From Antedon mediterranea (taxonomy: Eukaryota; Echinodermata; Crinoidea; Comatulida; Antedonidae): a DNA stretch of 64,000 nucleotides. The translations under genes and the position numbers were made by a program. Shown here in pieces: positions 1 through 12,390 of this stretch. The stretch lies in NCBI RefSeq assembly GCF_964355755.1, contig NC_092679.1, forward strand, positions 560,001-624,000. Reading direction: 5' to 3'. The number at the start of each line of letters is the position of its first letter. The stretch's first letter is position 1. The notes under the pieces were generated by a model. The model searched no databases. It had not been told where the DNA came from and worked only from the letters and a program-made list of their open reading frames with translations.

Positions 1-1250
1 AAAGCATGAAGATATTGATAATGGAAAGCATGAAGATATTGATAATGACAAATGTGGTGTTAATATAAAGAAGTTTGTAATAGAACAGATTGAGATACTG
101 ATGAAGGTGTTGATCATAGCAAAGGTGGTGGCAATGAAGATATTGATGAGAAAGATGAAGATATTGATAACAATACATTGTGTATTGGTTTGTCTTAGTA
201 TTTTAATGTTTTTATATATTTATTTTTTATTATAATCCTGTCAGACGCAAGGACAACTACCAAATACTTATGTTTATGTAGATCTTGTGTGTATGTTTAT
301 CCTGTGAACCTTTGAGGCATTGGATGCAATCACATGGTTATCGTTGGCAATGTGTCTAAATAATATTTTAATTTAATTTTAAGTAATGTATATGGAGCTT
401 TGTTCTATTTTCCTCTTTAATAATTTTGTAAATAATAATAATCTCAGACATACATAAATTAATCATAACGTACGCCAAAAATAACAAAATCGTTTATCAT
501 TTCTAAAAATAGAGAAAAATAAGAAAAATTTAAAAATTAAATAAATCACTGGCATAATTATTAGGATGAAATTATATGAAGTATATATGTAATGGTGTTT
601 TCTCAATATCAAGTTTGTTTTAACTTGTCTAATGTAAATAAATTGCTAAAAATGTTTATAGTGAGTTATGAAATTTAAGTAATTTAAAATTGTTAAATTT
701 GTTTACTGAATGATGTATTGTTTAAGGTCATTTCACTATTTGGTTCTTCGTAAAACTTTGATGTATGTAACGTTTTGAGGTCACACTGGAAAGCAATAAT
801 GTCACTGATCTGGGCTTCCCTCTTTGAAGAAGACTAATATTACGACTAAACAAATCAACGCCCGTACACTAATGGAAAAAATGCACAAAAGGAACAATTA
901 CATCAACATTTGTGGAAGACCATATCAAATGATTACTGGTTTCACTCAACATGCCTACAAACTACCACTTTTAAAATCCAGTAAATTAGTACTTTTGACT
1001 ATGGTACTTTGAATAGACCTACATGATTATACAATCGTGCCAGAATATGACGTCAGGTTTGTCATGACTCAGATGAGCTTCGAACCTTTATATTTTGCTA
1101 TTCAAAGTGGCGACACTAAATCACGATGTTATGTCAATTCGCACAGAAAGCGGAAATTCGACATTGCCCGACCTGTTTCGTCCTCACTGCCAAATATAAG
1201 GAAGAAGAACATGGGATAAAAGATTGCACGTCATCGTACGCTCGTGTGTT
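1..1250. other. Gene-poor flank with a short degenerate GAAGATATTGAT repeat
   Basis: Positions 2-175 contain several imperfect copies of GAAGATATTGATAA. Read forward they give short acidic stretches such as HEDIDN and NEDIDEKDEDIDNN, but the acidic frame is broken by a stop near 92, so this could be either a decayed coding tail or simply a low-complexity repeat. From 235 to 780 the DNA is AT-rich with no coding signal. Two short open frames at 824-1012 and 1037-1219 resemble no family I know and lie where the 3' flank of the minus-strand receptor gene would be. Confidence 0.35.
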
Positions 1251-1251
1251 A

Positions 1252-1257
1252 TTTATT
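1252..1257 (-). terminator. Candidate polyadenylation signal of the receptor gene
   Basis: On the minus strand AATAAA is read here, inside ATAAATAAAT, about 85 bases after the receptor stop codon. The hexamer is canonical and the distance is reasonable for a short 3' UTR. AATAAA is frequent by chance in AT-rich DNA, so this is only a candidate. Confidence 0.4.
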
Positions 1258-1340
1258 TATACAAAATGGATTTCGATTTTTAGTTGTGAGGCGTGATGTC
1301 ATTCTCATTGTGTTCAGCTGTGTCCATAAAACATTTGACA

Positions 1341-2651
1341 TTACGTTAGACATGGCTTACATGTTAACAACTTTTTGAAAGTGTTTCGGAAGAGCTCGTT
1401 TGCTAGGGCATAACAAATCGGGTTAATTGTTGAATTAATGTAACACAACCAATAACTTAAATGAAATATTGAATTAGGAATCGCTTCATTGTTCCATGAC
1501 ATAATGATCACAACAGTACAATATGGACTCCATGTTAAGAAAAAAGCACCAAGAATAAACGAGAGAGTCCGAGTGGCTTTGCGTTCGCTCTTACTTTGCC
1601 GATCACCACCCGAACGTTTCTTTTTAGACTGTCGTTTGGTGTGCTCAGTCTGTTTTTTTAGTAAACTTTGTTTCTTCTCATCTTCTGTCTTTTTACGTCT
1701 TGATGTGGGTAATTTACTTTCCAATTTCTTATCAGACGATGAAGTATCATCATCAACGTCTGTTTCTGCCTGACGACTTTCTTGCGCGTCACACTCATAA
1801 CGCGTCGTTGTTGACGCGCCATTCAATGGTAGTGCCGAATACTTTGTTGTTTTTCCATTTCCCGACGAATGAAACGCTGAGTCTGCATTACTTGTATTGT
1901 CAATTGTCGCGAGTTGTGCGCCTTGCTCCGTTACAACTGTAGCCGTGGTTGCAGCAGTGTTACTACGTGCAGTCGCATTTATCTGTTGTTTTGTGCGTTT
2001 CTTTCGCGTCAATCCTCGAATAATGTAGTATATATACGAATACATTATTACCATGCTTGCCAACGGTATCCAAAACACACAAATAGTTGAAATAGTCATG
2101 AATAATGGCGATTCGTACATAAATGGGATGTAACACTCATTCCATGGCCTGTCATTTGCACTGTCAGGGAAAAAATAGGGCCAGCCTATAATAGATGTGA
2201 AGTATAAAAGAATTGGGCAAACCCATGTTGGTATTATCATGACTATGGCACGCTTAATTGTCATATTGTTTCGATATGATGTCGGACTACTCACAGACCA
2301 AACTCGATCAATGCTAATCATAATTAAATTCAAAACAGACGCTTCTGATACAGCAAAATCAACTGCGGACCAGAAATCGCACATGAACGCACTAAACGGC
2401 CAACACTCAAGTATAATATACACAGCATATATAGGCATTGAAAATACACCGATGATGACGTCAGCGCAGGCAAGACTTAACAAAAAATAGTTGCTAGGGC
2501 GATGTAGTCGACGTTCAATCTTGAATGACATCATTACCATGATGTTACCAGCTATCGTTATGATCATTCCAATAAAAACGCTTATCGATATCAAAGCAAC
2601 CACCAAACTGGATTTTTGTATCTCTTCATATAGACAGGTATTATTCGACAT
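1341..2651 (-). CDS. Muscarinic acetylcholine receptor-like GPCR (class A), complete coding exon
   Basis: A seven-transmembrane, G-protein-coupled receptor of the plasma membrane, 436 residues from the chosen ATG. Landmarks: N36 in TM1, D64 in TM2 (LACAD), the C91-C173 disulfide pair, amine-anchor D98 in TM3, DRV (115-117) in place of DRY, W143 in TM4, P196 in TM5, FFLTWSPY in TM6 (W374, P376) and NSTINPICY in TM7 (407-414). The third intracellular loop is about 145 residues, basic and Ser/Thr-rich, as in muscarinic receptors. VSEASVLNLIMISIDR, SYWLCYINSTINPICYAL and FRNTFKKLL resemble muscarinic receptors more than other amine receptors. The pocket is altered: Y3.33 is F99, N6.52 is C378 and W4.57 is Y150, while Y377, Y400 and Y404 are kept. 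NNT at 3-5 is a likely glycosylation site. The longer frame starting at 2687 is rejected because its first 12 codons overlap a 3' splice site. Ligand and G protein cannot be read from the sequence. Confidence 0.93.
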   Translation of the reverse strand: MSNNTCLYEEIQKSSLVVALISISVFIGMIITIAGNIMVMMSFKIERRLHRPSNYFLLSLACADVIIGVFSMPIYAVYIILECWPFSAFMCDFWSAVDFAVSEASVLNLIMISIDRVWSVSSPTSYRNNMTIKRAIVMIIPTWVCPILLYFTSIIGWPYFFPDSANDRPWNECYIPFMYESPLFMTISTICVFWIPLASMVIMYSYIYYIIRGLTRKKRTKQQINATARSNTAATTATVVTEQGAQLATIDNTSNADSAFHSSGNGKTTKYSALPLNGASTTTRYECDAQESRQAETDVDDDTSSSDKKLESKLPTSRRKKTEDEKKQSLLKKQTEHTKRQSKKKRSGGDRQSKSERKATRTLSFILGAFFLTWSPYCTVVIIMSWNNEAIPNSIFHLSYWLCYINSTINPICYALANELFRNTFKKLLTCKPCLT

Positions 2652-2656
2652 CTTTG

Positions 2657-2676
2657 CTGAGAATAAAAACAACATA
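2657..2676 (-). promoter_or_regulatory. 3' splice site just upstream of the receptor ATG
   Basis: On the minus strand a pyrimidine-rich stretch, TTGTTTTTATTCTCAG, ends at 2657. It is followed by CAAAG and then the ATG at 2651. This matches an intron end closely and explains why the frame appears to extend upstream through hydrophobic codons: those codons are the polypyrimidine tract. The 5' UTR is therefore spliced from at least one upstream exon at higher coordinates. Confidence 0.7.
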
Positions 2677-2844
2677 ATAATTAACATTAATTATGTACAG
2701 CATGCAACAGATTCTGCGCACGCTCAGAAACATTAAGCGTGCGTAGCATTATTGTATTCTCAATCTGCGCAGCGCGTTCGCTGTGAAAGCCAATGATCCT
2801 AATGTTTACAAATGCAAATGAAGTTAAAGTTAGATGAAAGTTAC

Positions 2845-2915
2845 ATCGGTAGAGGGCGGCAATGAAAACATGTAATTGGGTGTTGCTGCCACCTATCGAC
2901 AGAACGTGAATTGGA
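2845..2915. repeat. Imperfect inverted repeat sharing a motif with the foldback element
   Basis: The arms TCGGTAGAGGGCGGCAA and TTGCTGCCACCTATCGAC are roughly complementary. The right arm CCACCTATCGACA recurs in both arms of the 1 kb foldback element at 59393-60399. This may be a remnant of the same family, but the shared stretch is short. Confidence 0.3.
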
Positions 2916-2965
2916 AATTTGCACCTACATCAATTTAGTCTGGGTTCCAGACGGAGTTTTGTCTT

Positions 2966-3028
2966 AATATTAGTAAAAAGATAAATATTTTGGCACATAT
3001 GACGTTTCATACGTATACTACTTGAATT
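2966..3028 (+). repeat. Dispersed repeat, partner of 32267-32328 (inverted)
   Basis: About 60 bases containing AAAAAGATAAATATT, TGGCACA and CGTTTCATACGTATA are found again on the opposite strand at 32267-32328 with few differences. No terminal repeat or coding potential is visible, so the repeat class is unknown. Confidence 0.55.
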
Positions 3029-5735
3029 GGATGTATTTTCAGACAAAAATCGCGGTCGAAATAAAAACAAATAAAAAAAAAAAAAAGATAATACAGTCTT
3101 GGGGCAAGTCTAACATCAATTACGATTCTTTTACATTAAATGAATTTTCGTTCAAACACTGCTCTGATTTAGAATGAATTTGATTCCAGTGATCTATAAC
3201 AGACGTGCATACCATCTTGTTTGACGAACAGTTCAAGCTCATAAATGTTAAAAAATGAGACAGATTGTACGACGCGCGCAAGGTTCGTGTTTATCGTGTT
3301 ACCCTTATGTGCTCATCAACGACTTCAACTAATCTTAATGATGTTTCCTATAATTATGTTAATTCAAAATATACAACATCACTCATTGGATGAGTTAAGT
3401 TAATGAATTTTTAATATCCATGTTTATATTCACACTCTTTAAGTCATTCATATCAAAACATTTTGTTCGCAATCTTCAAAACAAACACTTTATCGAACAC
3501 GCAAAGTTGTTTTTTCATTTAATGAAATTTGATGGTTCAATAAACAACAGATTATATTTAGTCTAAATATTATGCTGACATGACGTAATCATTTCATGCA
3601 CAAGCATGCCCATCAAGCTTTAACGGTACAATAATCAAGAAGTTATTGTTTGATCCACCACTACTAAAGACAATTTATTACGTATTGCGTTGGTGGTGGT
3701 AGCATCATATCAGTGCGTCTCGTCTCTCTCCTCCTCCTCCCCGGTCATCGCAAATCGTAAAACGCGCGCGTACCACCTAACATAACAGACGCGTACTATG
3801 GGCAAATCACACACTACGGACGCACGTTTAATACGCATCTGATGGCTCATTTAAAAGCCAAATCAAACACGTGCTTGTACATTTTAGGCCTGACTATAGT
3901 TTCTGAAAAGATTGTCTGGTTCAGTCGTTTACTTAGGTGGAATAATTACAACATGTTCAAATTTAAAAGACAATAATATGACAACAATGACATATAATAA
4001 TTCAGTTTCATAAGATTTTATTGTGAATACAATGTAATTTAAGCACATATTGTCCGCACACCCTCGATCTTCTGAAAGGTAAATAATGTACATTGTATAC
4101 GGAGACAAGATGCTACGTGTAGATGTAATTGTCGGCAGCATCAAGGAGTATTAACTATATTATTCTTTACATTCTAGGTTTGTGACCCGACCTATATAGC
4201 CGCTTTGTCAATATTCACATTATATATTTTATTAATACTGCAAATCATAATTTTACTAATCCATCGATCGTTATTTTAACAATAAAACCACCTTACTAAA
4301 CCAAACGTCATACAACTCATGAATACAATACTTTTTTTCTTTATTTTTTTTTTTATTTATTTCAACGAATTATTCTTATACACTGTTTTTAAATATCGGA
4401 AATATTTAAACATTTGAAATAACATTAATGTTTGAAATTATAAAATGGTTAAAGGCTACAGTTTAGAAAATCCTAGATTGCATTTGTTTTGTTAATGGAA
4501 AAAGCATTTACATACGTGAGTTAGCGTACCTTAGGAAAAAGGGTTTGCATGCATGCATGTTATTAAAATTCATTTTAAAACATTCCAAATGTTACACAGC
4601 AATTTACAACAATTCAACTAGTTAGGCTACATTATGGTGGTAGAAAAGAAAAGAACGTTTTAGCATGGGACTAGATATCCGAATTGTGCGTAATCACAGT
4701 TGTCAAATTTACAAATCAGACGATATTGGATGGAAACGAGCTGGAGCAGTGACAAGTCCAATTATAATCGGATCGACCCTCGTGTATTTCTCTCTGTCTC
4801 ATAGGAATAAAACAGCGTTCCATAGGCGGATCACGAAGGTACAAATTATCTATTGTGATTAGAAGATGAAGGAAAAAGTTATATAATTAAGTTGATGGGT
4901 GATCTTATTAAAGAAGGCAAAGATGTGTTGCCAGCAGATTGCAAATGAACTATTTAGCACGAAGCATACAAATCGTGTATTGATCCTAGTTTAGTTACGA
5001 ATAATTATAATCTCGAACTAACAAAAGTAGAATTTCAAACAATAGTTTAAGAGAACGTATAGAAACAGCGCTTGCGTTTAGGTACACAGGGAATGTGAGC
5101 TCAATTCAATCAAGTTGTTTCGGATCGATGAACAATGTACTAGATTCAAAAGTACCTGGTGCTAAGCCAGTCGACTAATTGGTGGGTGCTTTGATTTTAT
5201 ATTTTTATTCTACCCGAGTCTCATACATACAAACCTTTCTAGACACCATTTCATCATTATAATTTTTTTTTTTTAATAATACAGATATACTATTTTATTA
5301 TTTACTTGATTTGATTCCATGTTCGTATTTATAAAAATCAGTTTTAAAGAGGAGCAACATTTAAAGAATAAAACAATATAATAATAAGCCAATAAACTTA
5401 ATAAAGATTTAAAAATAGGTTACAATAACAGGGGGCTAAAACGAATCACGATTGTAATATATTGTTATGATGATATTTTAATGAAGTGCTTAGCTATGTT
5501 TATGAATATAAACGAGTTCACGTGGCAGCCTATTTTACAGTTAATTATGTGTTAAAGAGAATTGCTAGACAAAGGCGATCATTTTAAATTATTGCTTGGT
5601 ATTATTCTGCATAAAGGATATTTGCAGAATATGGTATTACTATTAGTAAATGTAAACGCACTTTAGTAGGTATTATTCATAATGAAATGCATCAACAGAC
5701 ACACGGTTGATATGAAATGATGTCACTCGCATAAA

Positions 5736-5852
5736 AACGCACGCGTAAAGCGTATAAACGCAGGCGTAAATAGTACAAACGCACGCATAATGCGTATAAA
5801 CGCACGCGTAAGGCGTATAAAGGCACGCGTAAAGCGTAAAAACGCACTTGTG
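5736..5852. repeat. Minisatellite, 21 bp unit, about 5 copies
   Basis: The unit is ACGCACGCGTAAAGCGTATA plus A, with several substitutions between copies. It is CpG-rich in AT-rich surroundings. Because the period is divisible by three, the minus strand reads as an open YACVYT-type peptide repeat, which I do not take as a gene. Confidence 0.85.
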
Positions 5853-8800
5853 TGACTGACGGTATGGTCTAGGGATACAAGTTAATATCAACATTAACAA
5901 GCAGGTGTATTTTTAAATCATATTTTTCAACCTATCGACACGTCGTATCGTAATACCTATTTTTATGACCATTTACATACAAATGGATACGACATCGAAA
6001 CAAACAAACGACCAAAAGTAACTTAGCATGTTAACATAATTATGAATGTTTTTAAATGTAGCAGCAGCAGCAATTTTTGCCGCTCAAAAACTGGTTCTCA
6101 TTCGCCATATTGAAATCCCAAGCCAATCGGTAATATCCACCGGGGAAACCTTTGTAATGCCGCAAATGTTACAACAGGTGTACTACTTTAAAGAGAACCG
6201 CTTGGTTGCTGTCTTCTTTTATCATTTCCAATGACGTCATTAACATTAGTTGAACGTTGACCCTTACGAGAATTATTTATCGGTCCCTTTGATCCATTAT
6301 TAGCGTTATTGTTTTATTATTGCCATTATTATTCTTTAAAAATTATCGAATCTGGGATGTTATTTGTGATATGTAATAGTACGAATCAAAGCATTACAAA
6401 CAAAAAAAAAGATTTATTGTATTACATTATAAATCTTAACTCTGAGTGGGCAAACAGGCCTCTTTTAACAACGGTCAAATTTGAGTATCTGTGATCACAC
6501 TCGACAGTGATCAAGAACCGAAAAATAGCAAGATGAAAATACAAAACATGATAGGCCTAGTTGATGTACTTAAGATATTGAAAGAGAGTAATAATAATTA
6601 ATTTGAACAGTTTAAAGATACCAACTAAAAGGCAAGTGCAAGCTTACTTAACGTTAAAAAAGGAAAAAATAAATAAATAATACATAGGCCTAATATTACA
6701 TTATTCTATATTTTTTTTAAATAATGAGAATTCAATTAAATGAAGACTTGTTGCTGAATTAGAAATTTAAAAAATATAGGAAAAAAAAGCATCGACGGTT
6801 TAGTGTACATACTTAGGATAGGTCTTGGTTGAGGAAAATATTACCACCTACCTACACATTGGTTGAACGCAGCTTGGAACCAATTAAAAGCAATAATATT
6901 CATAATTTGTTCAGGCACTCGATTAACCCATCACACGTGTAGGGGTCGAGTAATGTACAAAATACATTGTTCCCCCATATAGCGTCCAACAATTGACCTT
7001 GCGCGCCTACTAATTAATATCGCGTGTTTGCGCTTTCGCGTCACTAAGCAACATTAGCTAATCAGGTTGCAAGAACGATTGGTAATTTGTAAACAGGTAT
7101 TTGTCATTTAGGCCTACTACAATTCTCGCTTCTCAAAAAGTGTCCTAATGGCTTTAAACCTGAGGTTAAGATGCATTCTTAGGCCTCGGTAAGGAGGCGA
7201 ATATAAGCATATCATGGAAAACTTGAGTCTGGATTAAAATATCACAGAAAGTCTTAGTCAATAGATTAAATGACATCTTTGAAAAGTAGTAGTATACTAA
7301 AGTGAATTCTAGCGATAAAATATTTATCAAATTCAACCTAAGTGAATTATACATAGAATAATGTGTCAGAGGCTCCGATAAGGTTCCTAATGTTTAAGAT
7401 ATATGGTGTGAAAACGTAGAATTTTGATCAAAGTAAAGTAGATATGTACAAGAACTGACAACAGATATCTCGTACTAGTTTTCGGAATCGCCGGTTGAAT
7501 ACAAATTGCTGTAATAAATGGACTTGGATTTAAAACTACACGTTTACAGCGAGGATAACATCATGGTTAGAATGACAGATGAAGTGAAAATGGCGTTACA
7601 AACTCGACCTATTAAGTTACGACTATTCTTACTTAAGTACTTGCTTAATCTGATACAGAACGTGCATGTAACCATGTTCTATCTCGAGACATACACCGGG
7701 AAAAAATAAGTATGTGCCTACGGCTTCTTATTTTTATTGAAAAATTAAAAGTACCCAAAGTATCTACAACCCAACCTATTTCATGTATTATTAGCCATGG
7801 CCTTAAGTATACTTAGGGCTGTTTGTTGGTAGTAGGTTCCTAAAACATGGAAAGCTCTTTAACAGAATGTTTTAAAGCTGCTTTCACATCGCGCCGCCTA
7901 GATTGGGTCCGGTGCCCCTAAGAAACATATTATGGAAAATGGGTTTAGTGGTAAAGGATTAAGAAACTGGGATTCGCCTATATGAAATTCAACACAATAT
8001 GAAAGTACGAACCTCTCAATGTGCAATAGTATGTTATATATTTATAATTTAATTATTTAAAATTACAAACATACTTATGATAGAATTGATATTATAAAAT
8101 GTTTATAATTATTATAATAATGAATTCGGCATTAAACATGGATGTTATTTAATCCTCTGATAGCTCTGCATAAGTATCATCCATTGCCAATCTGGGTTGG
8201 GTAAAAATTGTTAGTTTACCTATGGAACGCTTTCAACGCCTCTGGGCTAGATTTCAACGACTTCTGATTGTCTGTCAGTCAATGAATAAATTTGAATAAT
8301 ATAATTTGTCCCATAAGCGGTTTAGCATTAACTGATATCTAACGTATAGTAACGTTTTTAAATAACGACAACGTACCAAGAATTATGTATTAGGGTGCAC
8401 CTATATTTAGCAGCATTCTAGTTAGACGAGTTAGCGCCGTAAGTTTTGGTTTTGGCTAAGTACGCGACATATACGCACATGCGTAACAAGAAGAGACCAG
8501 GGAAAATTCCTTCAAAACCTGTTTTCATTAGGCAAATTTAGGCGTATGGGAAAGTGCGCATGCGTATTAGTATTTTCTTAATTTTTTTAATGTGAAAAAT
8601 TGTGAAGGGTTGTTCGTTCGCGCGATTTGGAAGTTGGAAACATGAATACGCACGCGTATAAGTTAAGATTATGCTTTTGATTCGCCTAGTGGAAAATACA
8701 TGTGGAACATTGTTGTTGGGTACCGAATGTGTCTACTTGATAGAGTTCTCTGTATTATATTATAATAATATTTTTTATAATAACGATCTACAAAATAGCA

Positions 8801-9425
8801 ATGTCGATAATGATGATAAGTACGACACATCTTCCAAAGTACAACGGTGTTTTATACCAAATAATAGTAAGCACTTACGCAATGACGTCACCAGTACCAT
8901 TCCTTTTAATTTCGTTTATCTTCGCTTATTTTGGCAAGTATCGTCTTTCACGTCAGACAAACCAATTAAATTAACGAAATTTTAAACACATTTTATAGCA
9001 ATTATACATACAGTGTTTCAAATCATCAAAGCGGTTTCACGAACAATATTAGTTAATATTAATTGCTTTCGAACGTTATGATTATAATCTTTTAAGAAAC
9101 GTAGCATAATTAAAAGCTCTCGATTAGATACACAATGAAATGAAATGCTACGCAACCTTTGGTGGAATTGCAAAAGTGCAAACGTACACATATACATCAT
9201 CAGATATGATGCTTAGCCTAGCAATGTGTACAGCACGCGGACGCTTCGCTTTACGCACGCGCGCCAACGCGCTGTGAGAATCAATCCAATCCCATTTACC
9301 CACACAAGGTTAAGCAGACAGAATATACCCTCTTGCTAATTCCAAGTATTAAAACCATTTATTTTCGTAACTTCACCGATTCTCTGAACTGAAACCATAA
9401 TTTGTTAAGAATCATAGGCAATAAA

Positions 9426-9450
9426 GCGTCACATGTATCATATGTGACGC
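9426..9450. repeat. Short perfect hairpin
   Basis: GCGTCACAT and ATGTGACGC form 9 bp arms around a short loop. The arms contain a CRE/ATF-like core (TGACG), but there is no other sign of a promoter here. Confidence 0.4.
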
Positions 9451-10140
9451 CTACTATATCATAGGCCAAGTCTAAAAGTCGAGTTTAAATTTTGTTACGT
9501 CCTGGTTTCGTGTAACTGATTTAAGTTGACGTATATTTAGGTATAGTCAGTCTAGTGTGATCCAACATTTTGTATTACCCGTTACAGAAGCGACGCGTTT
9601 TTTTCACCTGTCGAATGTGACTAGCCGTAACTAAGTTGAATGCATAGCAACGCAAATACTCAATGCACTAAATACATTTGTTATGATATCGTACGCGGTG
9701 TCATGCCAACTGTTGGTCAGCTTAGATATCGATATTTCATATTTTCAAGGCGTTTGCATTGTTATTCTATAGTTTTATTATGTAGTTTAGTTGGACAATA
9801 AAATATAATATTTACATAACGACAATAAAAATAAGTAATCAATCAAATAGTAGTACAGATGCAGATTGCGTAAATAAGCCTATATATTAAATACTATAGA
9901 GCAGTTCAGAAAACGTAGTGATTTAACGTGTTTGAAAACGCGCGCGTACCGGTACCGCGGCAGTAGTCATATTCACGCTCGACGAAAAACGCGTACTACG
10001 CCGGCAAACCATATCAAAACGCTCGACGAAAAACGCCTACATCAACTTTTTCAAGCTTGTTTCATTTGCACAATACAAACAAAGTGGTTTTTTGGCAATT
10101 TACAAAATGTGCAACAAAATTATGACCCCGCACCCCGCAA

Positions 10141-10222
10141 ATGAACTGTACATTACACAATAAACTGTACATTACACAATGAACTGTACATTACACAATG
10201 AACTGTAAATTACACAATGAAA
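10141..10222. repeat. Tandem repeat, 20 bp unit, 4 copies
   Basis: The unit is AACTGTACATTACACAATGA with only a couple of substitutions between copies. The array starts right after a C-rich stretch at 10126-10136. No coding or regulatory role is visible. Confidence 0.85.
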
Positions 10223-10290
10223 TTAAAATAACTATGCAATTCACAGTTCATTTTCACCCAAATAATATTTAAAAAAACAATAATGCTTAC

Positions 10291-10428
10291 CTATACTGAG
10301 CGGTTAAACGTCGAGTTTGGAGTTGTAACAATTGGGACGCCTTGAAATGTTTAGGCGTCAGATTCCGAGGAGTTCACGATAAATGCGTGGTAATCCAACG
10401 GATCCCGTCCTCGTCGTCTCAAAATCCC
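10291..10428 (-). other. Candidate non-coding internal exon, possibly receptor 5' UTR
   Basis: On the minus strand a pyrimidine-rich acceptor, TTGTCTTTACAG, precedes 10428, and a strong donor, TATAG then GTAAGC, follows 10291. The 138 bases between are richer in C and G than the flanks, contain no ATG, and have stop codons in all three frames. That fits a 5' UTR exon rather than a coding one. The only gene known downstream on this strand is the muscarinic-like receptor, whose coding exon begins with a splice acceptor, so I infer a shared transcript. It could instead belong to a long non-coding RNA or be a chance match. Confidence 0.4.
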
Positions 10429-11756
10429 CTGTAAAGACAATTGTTGGCGGCTCATATTATTAATATGAAACACTCGGCTTGAGATTGTCAGTGTTATATT
10501 TGCACAGTTGGCATGACAAGCAAATTGATATATCCCTGTATCTATTCTAAGGACATGGACAACGACGTTCGTGGTTCAGTTAAAATAATTAATGAGAGAT
10601 TTAATGACAGGATTGCTTTAGCCCTCCCCTCGGCACCTCATTAAGCGTACGTGCAGAACGCGCTGAGCACCCGCACTCGATTAACCAGTTCTGCAACGTC
10701 TCAAACCTTGACGGTACCTTATATAATGCTGCTGCATACTTCATCTAACTTGAGAGGTATTCGTGATCACCGCAGAAACAACATTGACAATAAATAAGCA
10801 TTTGCTGGACACATAGGGTATTATGACTGAGATCATTCCTCTACTCATCACTTGATGAAACTCAAATGCGCTCCATTTATCATCACCCAACTTTAATATT
10901 CATTTCCTCCGCGGACATACTACGTCACACATCAGCGCACCTCATTATCTTGTAGCACCACAAGATTGGATATTTTAAAGCAATTTTCTTTAAATCTAAC
11001 ATGCTATTGGGAATAAAAAAAACTATGTACGAACAGATGATCAGATTTGGAAGCCAAAAATAAAGTGATTTAAGAGGTCATGTTAAGTGGGTTATGAATG
11101 TAAGTTTTAGGTAAGAAGCTGAAGATTGAGACGTTTAAAGATTTGTAGAAGACCGACAAACATTAATGTTGATATTGAAACCCATAAATAACGCGTTCAA
11201 TTGTCATTCTAGCGTGTATTTTTAAACGTTATATTTAAATAATTAGGTTGATATACTTGAGGGGATGTTTAACGTTCGCGACGACACTGTGGCGATTCCA
11301 TCGTACGTGAAAGAAAATTCTACAAATAATTAACTGCAATATATCATATTAATTAAAAATATTATTAAATCGCTTAGTACTAGTAAACATCGGCATACCA
11401 TACCTGTACTTTAGCTATATCACAGCTGCCAACTATGTGTATTATTAGCGGTTTAATAATAAATGTGCCGTACACATCTCAAAAGCGCCCTCATTGGTAG
11501 GCATTTGTTGTACACTATCTTCATACCAGACATGAAAATCGTAAATTTTAAATGTTACTTTGTCATATTATGTATCTCCTTTTATTTTGTTACTATGTCA
11601 TTGAAAGTAAATAAATGTTTAAATGCAAATTACATACCTATACAAAGGTAAAACAAAAAGTGTATTCTTTGAGAAAACTATGGTTTTTTTTTAAGTTTAG
11701 GTAATTTAAAATTATAGTATACAAAAAAACGCAATGGAACATAGCATATAATACAT
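10429..11756. other. No gene seen; intron-like DNA
   Basis: TTATATAA at 10720-10727 is a TATA-like element readable on both strands, inside a somewhat GC-richer patch at 10615-10740. There is no further promoter evidence. The remainder is AT-rich with no coding signal. Confidence 0.3.
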
Positions 11757-11902
11757 TAAGCTTGGTTCCCAATAGGACATAAAGCAACGACGTAAGAATT
11801 TAACCAATCACAAGCGATGGATTACCCGCATTTTCGCTTGTAATTGGTCAACTCGCTTGCGTTGCGCTTACGTCCTTGCGTTGCATTGGGAACCAAGCTT
11901 TA
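11757..11902. mobile_element. MITE-1 copy, near full-length palindromic element
   Basis: The ends AGCTTGGTTCCCA and TGGGAACCAAGCT are inverted and flanked by TA on both sides. The interior arms (CCAATCACAAGCGATGG / TCGCTTGTAATTGG, and GCAACG...ACGTAAG versus its complement) make nearly the whole element fold on itself. It has no coding capacity. This copy is the simplest reference for the family. TA target duplications suggest mobilisation by a Tc1/mariner-like transposase, which is inference. Confidence 0.8.
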
Positions 11903-12390
11903 ATGATACCATAGATTATAAGTTGATTTGTAATGCGTGAGCAAAGGAGAGGTCGAATAATGCGTAATCAGTTCATCTTAAATCAGCTTAGACAATAATT
12001 TGATTACATATCTGTGTGTATTTAGTAGTTGTCCAGTAATTATGCATTAATATGGGTACTGATCAATAATTTACTCAATCAAGTGTTGGTGAAGCGGAGT
12101 TGGTCACCCCACGGTCATCATAATTGAACATAATTTTGATATTAACTCGCTAAGATTAGCAATGCGTGCGAGGAAGACACTGGATAATCCACACTATATT
12201 ATGCTTACTATTATATTATTATTCCTGCAGTCTATTTAATACAAATAATGTTCATCCACCATTCCATACTAAAAAAGTCACGACATCGCAAACTAACTAC
12301 CAGGAAGACTTCGAAACTATGCCAATATTATAGAAACGTACTAACCGTGGAACCACCTAGACAATCGAGGAAAGATTCCAACCCATATAA

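Larger units (their letters stand above)
2657..10290 (-). other. Probable long 5' UTR intron of the receptor gene; no coding exon recognised
   Basis: This stretch runs from the acceptor before the receptor ATG to the donor of the candidate leader exon at 10291. It is AT-rich intronic-looking DNA. The short open frames (for example 4665-4862, 6046-6234, 8671-8985) match no family I recognise. The segment 4660-5180 is a little more coding-like but has stops and no clean splice borders. That both ends belong to one intron is inference; RNA evidence would decide. Confidence 0.35.

Noticed and set aside
2652-2687. Upstream start codon of the receptor (12 extra residues)
   Set aside because: These codons coincide with the polypyrimidine tract and AG of a 3' splice site; the ATG at 2651 is preferred.
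4665-4862. 65-codon frame ending near a GTACAA donor-like site
   Set aside because: No recognisable domain, no strong acceptor, and downstream frames are broken by stops.
10715-10730. TATA box of the receptor promoter
   Set aside because: TTATATAA is palindromic and common in AT-rich DNA; no initiator, CpG island or donor for a first exon could be found with confidence.
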